DNA from: Parasedimentitalea marina
GTDB taxonomy: Bacteria; Pseudomonadota; Alphaproteobacteria; Rhodobacterales; Rhodobacteraceae
Assembly (NCBI RefSeq): GCF_004006175.1
Contig: NZ_CP033219.1
Span: 3,596,001-3,660,000 of the forward strand
Reading direction: 5' to 3'
DNA: 64,000 nucleotides
The position numbers and the translations under genes were made by a program. Positions 1 through 6,574 of the stretch are shown here, piece by piece. Below the pieces are notes generated by a model that saw only the letters and a program-made list of their open reading frames with translations, was not told the origin of the DNA and did no database searches. Every line of letters begins with the position of its first letter. Position 1 is the stretch's first letter.

Positions 1-509
1 GCCAAAAGCTGGCTCTCGGCCTCTTTCAGACGATAAGGCGCATAGATCCGCGCCGCCGGCGACAGTCGCGCCGAGATCCTATCGCCCGGTCGCGCCAATA
101 CACCCACCGGCACGGTGTCCAGGATCTGCCGCCAGTCCTTCCAGCGATGAAACTGCGCCAGATTATCCGCGCCCATCAGCCAGACAAAACGCACGCCCGG
201 GTATCGGCGCCGCAGATGCCGCAGAGTCTGCGCCGTATAGCGCGTGCCCAGTTGCGCTTCGGCATCGCTGATATGAATACGCGGGTGCTGCATAACCCTG
301 CGCGCCGCCTGCATCCGCTGTTCCAAAGGGGCCGGCTGATGCGCCTTTAGCGGATTGCCCGGCGACACCAGCCACCAGCCCCGATCCAACCCAAACTGCG
401 TCAACGCCGCGCGACTGATCTGCACATGCCCCTGGTGGGCCGGATCAAAAGATCCACCCAGCAGCCCGACAGTCATACCGGCGCGCAAAAAGGGAAAGCC
501 ATGTCTCAT
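1..509 (-). CDS. nadD: Nicotinate-nucleotide adenylyltransferase, 3' part cut off by window edge
   Basis: This enzyme adenylates nicotinate mononucleotide with ATP in NAD biosynthesis. The reading frame from the ATG at 509 gives [19 protein letters not shown] followed by SFDPAHQGH, the nucleotidyltransferase GGSFDPxHxGH signature. Further on are [11 protein letters not shown] and [15 protein letters not shown], both typical of NadD. About 169 codons are visible and the C-terminus lies beyond base 1. An in-frame ATG at 476 is an alternative start; the longer N-terminus is preferred because this extension is common in roseobacters (from memory). nadE, the last step of the same pathway, lies at 20 kb. 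Confidence 0.9.
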   Translation of the reverse strand, partial: MRHGFPFLRAGMTVGLLGGSFDPAHQGHVQISRAALTQFGLDRGWWLVSPGNPLKAHQPAPLEQRMQAARRVMQHPRIHISDAEAQLGTRYTAQTLRHLRRRYPGVRFVWLMGADNLAQFHRWKDWRQILDTVPVGVLARPGDRISARLSPAARIYAPYRLKEAESQLL

Positions 510-562
510 CCGGGGCTTGATGCACGGAATTGGTTGGGAAGCCAAGTGTAACCGAGGTCCGT

Positions 563-611
563 GCCTGACCCTGGGTGGATCCAAAGCGCCCTCCCGTGGG
601 GAGGGTCAGGC
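563..611. repeat. Intergenic inverted repeat, family A copy 1
   Basis: Perfect 10-base arms GCCTGACCCT (563-572) and AGGGTCAGGC (602-611) enclose about 29 bases. The arms and the inner AAAGCGCC match related elements near 2.2 kb and 5.1-5.4 kb. The element lies between nadD and the KAP NTPase gene and could fold as a hairpin in either transcript. Confidence 0.7.
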
Positions 612-688
612 GCCGCCCGTGCTCTGCCTTGCCCTCCGCCACACACCCGCTAACGTTGTGAGAATTGTTTTATGAATTGGAGATAGTG

Positions 689-2128
689 ATGCGCCTGACC
701 GTACCAGAGCCGAAGATTGAGCTGTACAAAGATGGGTTCAAACCCGGAGAACTAGACCAGCTCAACCGTAAACCAACCGGCGACAAACTCTCCGAACTTG
801 TCGAACGCATTGACGACCCGCTGGTGATCGCACTGGACGGGTCTTGGGGGTCGGGCAAATCGTTCTTTCTGAAGTGCTGGGTCGGGGAGCATCTACAACG
901 AGAAGGCAATACGACCCAGACCGTCTATTTCGACGCCTTCAAGCATGACTTTCTGGATGACCCGCTGATTGCTTTGACAGATGCAATTGCAGCCCGGTTT
1001 GAGAAGAACGAGACGCTAACGCCAACGGAACGCGAAGGCCGGGTAAAAAAGCTCAAGAAATTTGGCTGGGTACTGGGCAAGTCGTCGGCAAAAATCGGAG
1101 TGTCAGTGGCAGGGCACTATGCCAAAAAACTGGTTGGGGAAGAGTGTCTGGAAGAATTTGGAAAGGAACTTGAAAAGGCTTCCAAAGAGGGTGTTGTCAC
1201 TGCCGAGGAAGAAATAAAAACTCTGATTGACAGCGAGATTGGCGACGAGGATTCAGAAACATTCTGGCAAGAACAACGCGCCAAGATGGTTGCTATGTCA
1301 GCTTTTCGCGCGGCTCTGACTGAGTTGACCGAACCTAAGAAAAACGACAGGGGCTTACTGGCCCCAACCCGCAAGCTGGTCATCGTCATCGACGAACTCG
1401 ACCGCTGCCGCCCGGATTACGCGCTATCCCTGCTAGAGATCATCAAGCATTTCTTCAACGTAGACGGCGTGCATTTTGTGTTGGGAGTAAACTTGACTGA
1501 GCTACAAAATAGTGTTCGAGCGCGATATGGTTCTGAGGTGGATTCTGAGACTTACCTTCAGAAGTTTGTCACAATGCGAATGACCCTAAAAGATAAAACA
1601 TCTGCAACGCATGACACGAAATCCATTTGGATTGACTACTTTCATAGAATTTCCAAGGAAATGGATTTTCCTAAAGAGACGAGTCAACTGTTGACGACGG
1701 TGGAGTTAATTCTTGGACGATTGGTACTGACACGAGACCTTTCATTGAGAGATGTGGAGCGCGTTTTAACAACGCTCGCGACCATACCTGACCTCAAATC
1801 CAACTTCTATACGGAAATTGAAGTCGCAATTGGCACAATGGCCGTGTTAAAAGCACTCCGGCCAAGTGTGTATCGCAAGTACAGCGCACTTTCAGAAGAG
1901 AAATTTGACGTCGAAGCGCACTTTGACACCTCTCAAATGAAGCAAGATCGACATAGCGAACTAATTGAGTTGGCTTGGAATGCGATAGAAGACTTCGAGA
2001 TGCTAACAGACGGAGAGAAAGAAGATCTTCGCCAGTTTAGTGATCCGTTTGGGCGCCAGAAGTGGAACGGTCTTTTAGGAAGGGTAGCAAACGATCTATT
2101 GGAAGTTTTTGACTTCACAGACTTCTGA
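689..2128 (+). CDS. KAP family P-loop NTPase
   Basis: A 479-residue P-loop NTPase of the KAP group. Walker A is GSWGSGKS at residues 51-58, just after a short N-terminal helix region. Walker B is VIVIDELDRCRPDYALSLL near residue 235; the DELDRC form is typical of KAP proteins. No strong transmembrane segment is seen, although many KAP proteins carry membrane insertions. The ATG at 689 is chosen because GGAG sits seven bases upstream; a TTG at 665 would only add eight residues. Codon use turns AT-rich in the second half, unlike the flanking nadD and ettA, which suggests acquisition by transfer. The phage-exclusion protein PifA belongs to this broad group, so a defence role is possible but not shown. 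Confidence 0.8.
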   Translation: MRLTVPEPKIELYKDGFKPGELDQLNRKPTGDKLSELVERIDDPLVIALDGSWGSGKSFFLKCWVGEHLQREGNTTQTVYFDAFKHDFLDDPLIALTDAIAARFEKNETLTPTEREGRVKKLKKFGWVLGKSSAKIGVSVAGHYAKKLVGEECLEEFGKELEKASKEGVVTAEEEIKTLIDSEIGDEDSETFWQEQRAKMVAMSAFRAALTELTEPKKNDRGLLAPTRKLVIVIDELDRCRPDYALSLLEIIKHFFNVDGVHFVLGVNLTELQNSVRARYGSEVDSETYLQKFVTMRMTLKDKTSATHDTKSIWIDYFHRISKEMDFPKETSQLLTTVELILGRLVLTRDLSLRDVERVLTTLATIPDLKSNFYTEIEVAIGTMAVLKALRPSVYRKYSALSEEKFDVEAHFDTSQMKQDRHSELIELAWNAIEDFEMLTDGEKEDLRQFSDPFGRQKWNGLLGRVANDLLEVFDFTDF

Positions 2129-2191
2129 GACGCCCTGCAACCATTTTGACCTATTTCAATTCTCTAGAGGATAGCCTCGTTCAACCATCCG

Positions 2192-2285
2192 CCCGCGCCC
2201 GACCTTGGGGAGGTGCAAAGCACCTTCTCCATTTTGCCGAAGGCAAACCTACGGTTTGACGGGAAAGTCAGGCGCGGGTCGGGCC
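2192..2285. repeat. Intergenic inverted repeat, family A copy 2
   Basis: CCCGCGCCCGACCTT near 2192-2206 pairs imperfectly with AAAGTCAGGCGCGGG near 2264-2278, 13 of 15 positions matching. The inner GGGGAGGTGCAAAG and the trailing GTCGGGCCATTGCGTGAC are shared with the copy near 5.1-5.4 kb. It separates the KAP NTPase gene from ettA. Confidence 0.7.
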
Positions 2286-2418
2286 ATTGCGTGACGCGTC
2301 CCATAAAGGGGGGGGAGGCGCCTTTTCCTCCGCCGCCCCTCAACACGACATTGCCCCCACCCCTACCTTCCGCTATCACTCCTCGCAAATCAAAATCCCC
2401 CCATCACGGAGCCCCATC

Positions 2419-4074
2419 ATGGCCGCCTATCAATACGTCTACCACATGCAGGGTGTCTCTAAGACCTACCCGGGTGGCAAGAAATGCTTTGAAAACATTC
2501 ACCTGTCCTTCCTTCCCGGTGTCAAAATCGGTGTGGTCGGGGTCAACGGGTCCGGTAAATCCACCCTGATGAAGATCATGGCCGGTCTGGATAAGGACTT
2601 CACCGGCGAGGCCTGGGCGGCTGAAGGTGCCAAAGTTGGCTATCTGCCGCAGGAACCCAAGCTGGACGCCTCGCTGACCGTGCGTGAAAACGTCATGCTG
2701 GGTGTGGCCCCGAAAAAGGCCATTCTGGACCGCTATAACGAACTGGCGATGAACTACTCGGATGAGACCGCCGACGAGATGGCCGAGCTGCAGGACAAGA
2801 TCGACGCACAGGATCTGTGGGATCTGGACAGCCAGATTGACGTCTCGATGGAGGCCCTGCGCTGCCCGCCGGACGATGCCGAGATTGCCAACCTCTCGGG
2901 TGGTGAACTGCGTCGCGTCGCCCTGTGCAAACTGCTGCTCGAAGCGCCGGACATGCTGCTGCTGGATGAACCGACCAACCACCTGGACGCCGAAACCATC
3001 GCCTGGCTGCAGCAGCACCTGATGGATTACAAAGGCACCATCCTGATCGTCACCCACGACCGTTATTTCCTGGACGACATCACCAGCTGGATCCTGGAAC
3101 TGGACCGCGGCAAGGGTATCCCGAACGAGGGCAACTATTCCGACTGGCTGGAGCAAAAGGCCAAGCGTCTGGCGCAAGAGGCCCGCGAGGACAAATCTAA
3201 GCAGCAAACGCTGGAGCGCGAGCTGGACTGGATGCGTCAAGGTGCCAAGGCCCGTCAGGCCAAGAGCAAGGCCCGGATCAACGCCTATAACGATCTGGCC
3301 GAACAGTCCGAGCGCGAGAAACTGACCCGCGCCCAGATCGTCATCCCCAATGGCCCGCGTCTGGGCAACAAGGTGATCGAGGTCGAAAATCTGGCCAAGC
3401 ACTATGGCGACAAACAGCTGGTCGAGGGTCTCACATTTGACCTGCCGCCCGGTGGGATTGTCGGCGTGATCGGCCCCAACGGCGCCGGTAAATCCACTCT
3501 GTTTCGCATGTTGACCGGTCAGGAACAGCCGGATCAGGGGTCCGTCAGTTTTGGTGACACCGTTAAACTGTCTTATGTGGATCAGTCGCGTGATGACCTG
3601 AACGACAACGAGACCGTCTGGCAGGCGATCTCAGGCGGGGCCGAGATCATCGAACTGGGCGATGCACAGGTCAACTCGCGCGCCTATTGCTCGTCCTTTA
3701 ACTTCAAAGGCGGCGACCAGCAGAAACCACTGAACCTGCTATCCGGTGGGGAACGCAACCGTGTCCACATGGCGCGTTTGTTGAAAGAGGGCGGCAATGT
3801 GCTGCTGCTCGATGAACCGACCAACGATCTGGACGTGGAAACCCTGCGTGCGCTCGAGGACGCGCTGGTCGATTTCGCCGGCTGCGCCGTGGTGATCTCG
3901 CACGATCGTTTCTTCCTGGATCGGATCTGTACCCACATGCTGGCCTTTGAAGGCGACGCCCATGTGGAGTGGTTCGAGGGCAACTTCGAGGACTACGAGG
4001 AAGACAAGAAACGCCGTCTGGGCGCCGATGCGCTGGAGCCCAAGCGGTTGAAGCATAAGAAGTTTGTGCGGTAA
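2419..4074 (+). CDS. ettA: Energy-dependent translational throttle ABC-F ATPase EttA
   Basis: EttA binds the ribosomal E site and gates entry into elongation according to the ATP/ADP ratio; it is a soluble ABC-F protein. The 551-residue product has two ABC cassettes: Walker A GVNGSGKST and GPNGAGKST, signatures LSGGELRR and LSGGERNR, and Walker B LLLDEPTNHLD and LLLDEPTNDLD. A charged linker lies between them. The length is close to the 555 residues of the E. coli protein. The ATG at 2419 gives MAAYQYVYHMQGVSKTYPGG, the usual N-terminus; the frame is open 132 bases further upstream but that part is not conserved-looking. It is a housekeeping gene flanked by accessory genes. Confidence 0.95.
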   Translation: MAAYQYVYHMQGVSKTYPGGKKCFENIHLSFLPGVKIGVVGVNGSGKSTLMKIMAGLDKDFTGEAWAAEGAKVGYLPQEPKLDASLTVRENVMLGVAPKKAILDRYNELAMNYSDETADEMAELQDKIDAQDLWDLDSQIDVSMEALRCPPDDAEIANLSGGELRRVALCKLLLEAPDMLLLDEPTNHLDAETIAWLQQHLMDYKGTILIVTHDRYFLDDITSWILELDRGKGIPNEGNYSDWLEQKAKRLAQEAREDKSKQQTLERELDWMRQGAKARQAKSKARINAYNDLAEQSEREKLTRAQIVIPNGPRLGNKVIEVENLAKHYGDKQLVEGLTFDLPPGGIVGVIGPNGAGKSTLFRMLTGQEQPDQGSVSFGDTVKLSYVDQSRDDLNDNETVWQAISGGAEIIELGDAQVNSRAYCSSFNFKGGDQQKPLNLLSGGERNRVHMARLLKEGGNVLLLDEPTNDLDVETLRALEDALVDFAGCAVVISHDRFFLDRICTHMLAFEGDAHVEWFEGNFEDYEEDKKRRLGADALEPKRLKHKKFVR

Positions 4075-4085
4075 CGCTCAAATAA

Positions 4086-4119
4086 AGAGTGCGTGGTGTA
4101 CTTTTGCGCCACGCACTCT
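4086..4119. terminator. Bidirectional hairpin terminator between ettA and the 4.1-5.0 kb gene
   Basis: AGAGTGCGTGG (4086-4096) and CCACGCACTCT (4109-4119) form a perfect 11-bp stem, extendable by a GT and a GC pair, around a short T-rich loop. It lies 12 bases after the ettA stop and 5 bases after the stop of the convergent gene. On the minus strand it is followed by TTTATTTG. Confidence 0.8.
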
Positions 4120-4123
4120 AACT

Positions 4124-5011
4124 TCAATTAATAAGGCGATCCACCGCTTGGAGAACATGTTCTTCGTATTCTCCAACACTGTCAAAAGCGTCAAACAATG
4201 AGTCATCCTCTCCGAACAGATATGCGCACACTTTTTTAGGGTCTTCTATCAGATCAGCCTTGTGTAACTCCCCTTTATCAATTGCATGTGCAATTTTCTT
4301 TGCAGTAAACGAAGTGGGTGGTCTTCTGGCTGTATGCCTCGACCTAGAAGGGCGTTCCCCACTGTCCATGGACCGTTCAATTCTCGACATTTGGTTGCGC
4401 AATGAGGACAATTCCGACGCTAGGAATTCTTGCTTAGACACTTCTTTTGTGTCTAGTCCCTTGACCTCGAATTTTCCAAAGTGCTTTAGAAATGTTGTGT
4501 AATCCGACTTTTTAGAAGCCTCCACAGTAGCCTTAATCTTCTTGGCCAAATCAGTTTTAAATTTTTGGATGGAAGAGTACCTTAGATCTCTTGGATACTC
4601 TAAATGCTCAATTGGAGAGGTATCAAAACTGTACGAAGTTTGATCATCCTTGATGACAATTGCAGGCTTATCAAATGCCAGTCTCAGCCCTAATTCGAAC
4701 ATGACGTTTGCATTCTTCGCGCTCACATCACATACGACTATTTCGCTGTCATACAGGTTTTGAACAATTCTTGTTTGAATAACACCAACGTCGTCTGACT
4801 CGCTTACAATTTTGGCCTTATAGCCTGCGTTTTCTGTAGCTTCAGCGACTATTCCGAGCACTTCTTTCCAGTGTGAAGCAGAACAACCATCGATTTCGGA
4901 TATTGGCATTACAATACCGCACATTGGCCTTTCTGGCTCAACATCGGGAGTAGACGATTTTCCGTTCGCAGATTTATTTTTTGCAGACATATGGCTCTCA
5001 TTTTTAAACAT
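4124..5011 (-). CDS. Protein with nucleoside deoxyribosyltransferase/TIR-like nucleotide-binding domain
   Basis: About 295 residues, function unknown. Residues about 28-150 look like the Rossmann-like nucleoside 2-deoxyribosyltransferase/TIR-like fold. They include MCGIVMPIS, then IVVCDVSAKNANVMFELGLR, where the D...NxNVMxELG pattern carries the glutamate that is catalytic in that superfamily. The C-terminal part is helical and charged with no recognised domain. Base composition is clearly AT-richer than its neighbours, which suggests transfer. The frame opens at 5011, but an ATG at 4990 has a better-placed GAGAG and may be the real start. The gene ends against the shared terminator with ettA. 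Such domains occur as effectors in defence systems; a substrate-sensing role is equally possible. Confidence 0.6.
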   Translation of the reverse strand: MFKNESHMSAKNKSANGKSSTPDVEPERPMCGIVMPISEIDGCSASHWKEVLGIVAEATENAGYKAKIVSESDDVGVIQTRIVQNLYDSEIVVCDVSAKNANVMFELGLRLAFDKPAIVIKDDQTSYSFDTSPIEHLEYPRDLRYSSIQKFKTDLAKKIKATVEASKKSDYTTFLKHFGKFEVKGLDTKEVSKQEFLASELSSLRNQMSRIERSMDSGERPSRSRHTARRPPTSFTAKKIAHAIDKGELHKADLIEDPKKVCAYLFGEDDSLFDAFDSVGEYEEHVLQAVDRLIN

Positions 5012-5105
5012 TCACGTAAGAGTTGCACATCTGGAAGAAAAGCTCCACCTATACCACACTTAGTGGGCAAGCTTCTTACTGTTACTAGGTCCCCCCAAAC
5101 AGAAG

Positions 5106-5191
5106 GCCCGTGCCTGACCTTGGGGAGGTGCAAAGCGCCTTCGTCATGCTGAAAGCATGCCTCCGGCATGACGGGAAGGTCAGGCGCGGGC
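5106..5191. repeat. Intergenic inverted repeat, family A copy 3
   Basis: GCCCGTGCCTGACCTT (5106-5121) pairs with AAGGTCAGGCGCGGGC (5176-5191), 15 of 16 positions matching. A nested hairpin uses GTCATGC and GCATGAC. GGGGAGGTGCAAAGC is shared with copy 2. Confidence 0.75.
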
Positions 5192-5287
5192 CGTGCGGCT
5201 TTGCCTTACGTCCCAAAGGGGGAATTTCTGCTGGTGGTGGCTTTGATTTGAACTGTAGGTGCGCAAGGGCTCCGCCCGTTCTTACCT

Positions 5288-5391
5288 CAAACAGTCTCTC
5301 AGACTGTTTGACGCTGCGCGGATCGGTTCGAACTCCACGGGGGGAAGGTCAGGCGCGGGTCGGGCCACTGCGTGGCACGTCCCAAGGGATT
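5288..5391. repeat. Perfect hairpin plus partial family A repeat (copy 4)
   Basis: CAAACAGTCT and AGACTGTTTG (5288-5297, 5301-5310) form a perfect 10-bp hairpin with a three-base loop. It is followed by GAAGGTCAGGCGCGGGTCGG and then GGCCACTGCGTGGCACGTCCC, the right half of family A as also seen near 2264-2300. The 385 bases between 5012 and 5396 contain these repeats and no convincing gene. Confidence 0.65.
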
Positions 5392-5396
5392 AGCCC

Positions 5397-5963
5397 CTAC
5401 CCCATCACAACCTTCGCGCCGACAGCATCCAGATGATGATCCACCAGCTCCGTCTGCGCGGCCTCCAACGGCTGATGGCGTGGATAGATCGGGGTGGCGC
5501 GGTCGTTCAGGATCGGGGCGTCCCAGCCGTCGGTGCTAGCAAAGAACTCTGCCACGCCCGCCGCGCCAAACACCTGCTTATAGCCCTGCACCACCACATC
5601 CAGATAGCTTAGCAGGATCGGATGCAGATCTGATCCGGGCATCTGCGCCGATTGCGGCACTGCGTAGACTGAAATCTCGGGGCTTGCGTCCATCTGGTGC
5701 TGAACCTCAGCTGATGCGGGCAAACGGTCATAGGCAAACTCGCGTTGATCCAGCGCATCCCAGTCCGCCCCCGGCACCGCCGCGATCAGCCCATCGATCG
5801 TACTGTCGCCGCAGGGCACCGCTGTCAGAAACGCCACCTCACGCAACCCGGTATGCACCCAGGCGCGGCGCCAGCCGGACAGGCGCGCGGGCTGCGGGTC
5901 GTGGTAGTCATGGGTCGCCAGATTTACCAGGCTGCCATAGCCAAAAAAGTACGGGGTGGACAT
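5397..5963 (-). CDS. Gamma-glutamylcyclotransferase-fold protein
   Basis: A 188-residue protein of the gamma-glutamylcyclotransferase (GGCT/AIG2-like) superfamily, which releases 5-oxoproline from gamma-glutamyl peptides. The N-terminal FFGYGSLV is the substrate-binding YGSL loop, and the acidic residue in LDQREFAYDR is the likely catalytic glutamate. The ATG at 5963 is preferred to a TTG one codon earlier. It is divergent from the Rrf2 regulator with about 107 bases between them. Its true substrate cannot be told from sequence. Confidence 0.75.
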   Translation of the reverse strand: MSTPYFFGYGSLVNLATHDYHDPQPARLSGWRRAWVHTGLREVAFLTAVPCGDSTIDGLIAAVPGADWDALDQREFAYDRLPASAEVQHQMDASPEISVYAVPQSAQMPGSDLHPILLSYLDVVVQGYKQVFGAAGVAEFFASTDGWDAPILNDRATPIYPRHQPLEAAQTELVDHHLDAVGAKVVMG

Positions 5964-6070
5964 CAAATCAGGGCCTCGCTGGCAGTCAGGTCAGAGAATT
6001 GATGTATGTCAAACCGCTTTTTGTCGCACTGTGCAATACAGAATGCACATATCCCATTGGAGTATTCCAA

Positions 6071-6520
6071 ATGCGCATTACCAAAAGAACCAACATCGCC
6101 GTGCGGCTGCTGATGTTCTGTGCCGCAAACCCCGACCGTCTGGTCACCAAAGCCGAGATTGCCAAGTGCTGTAATGTCTCGGAAAACCATCTAGCCCAAG
6201 TGATCAACCAGTTGGGACAAATGGGTTTTCTAAACACTCAGCGCGGTCGTAACGGTGGCATGAACCTGGCCAGACCGACCTCGTCCATCCGCATCGGAGA
6301 CGTGTTCCGCATGGTCGAAGGTGAGCTGCCAATTGTCGAGTGTTTTGCCGATTCGGACAACACCTGCCCCCTGACAAACGCCTGCCGCCTGAAGTTGGCA
6401 CTGACCGACGCGGCGCAGGCCTTTTATGCCTCGCTGGACGATATCACGCTGGAGGCGCTGGTCTGTGACAATCTTGACCTGATGGAGATCCTGCAACCAA
6501 TCCGTTGCGGCCACGTCTAA
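6071..6520 (+). CDS. nsrR: Rrf2-family iron-sulfur transcriptional regulator, NsrR type
   Basis: A 149-residue Rrf2 protein with an N-terminal winged helix (MRITKRTNIAVRLLMF, then VSENHLAQVINQLGQMGF and RGRNGG). The C-terminal cluster-binding loop is ECFADSDNTCPLTNACRLK, with cysteines spaced C-x8-C-x5-C as expected for an iron-sulfur ligand set. NsrR senses nitric oxide through such a cluster; RirA, an iron regulator, has a similar loop and remains an alternative. The ATG at 6071 has GGAG eight bases upstream; the frame stays open upstream without typical Rrf2 sequence. No nitrosative-stress gene is adjacent. Confidence 0.75.
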   Translation: MRITKRTNIAVRLLMFCAANPDRLVTKAEIAKCCNVSENHLAQVINQLGQMGFLNTQRGRNGGMNLARPTSSIRIGDVFRMVEGELPIVECFADSDNTCPLTNACRLKLALTDAAQAFYASLDDITLEALVCDNLDLMEILQPIRCGHV

Positions 6521-6574
6521 GCGACCGCAACGCTGATGCTGTTGCATCACCGGGATCCACCCCGGCGATAACGC

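Noticed and set aside
2404..3402. 332-codon open frame on the minus strand
   Set aside because: It is fully antisense to ettA, whose motifs are unmistakable; its glutamine/valine-rich composition is that of a reverse-frame shadow of a high-GC gene.
4909..5169. 86-codon minus frame overlapping the TIR-like gene start and repeat copy 3
   Set aside because: It runs through the repeat hairpin and the 5' end of a better frame; no independent support.
5323..5340. GGTTCGAACTCC resembling a tRNA T-arm
   Set aside because: Flanking bases do not form a T stem, and no acceptor, D or anticodon arms are found at the right distances.
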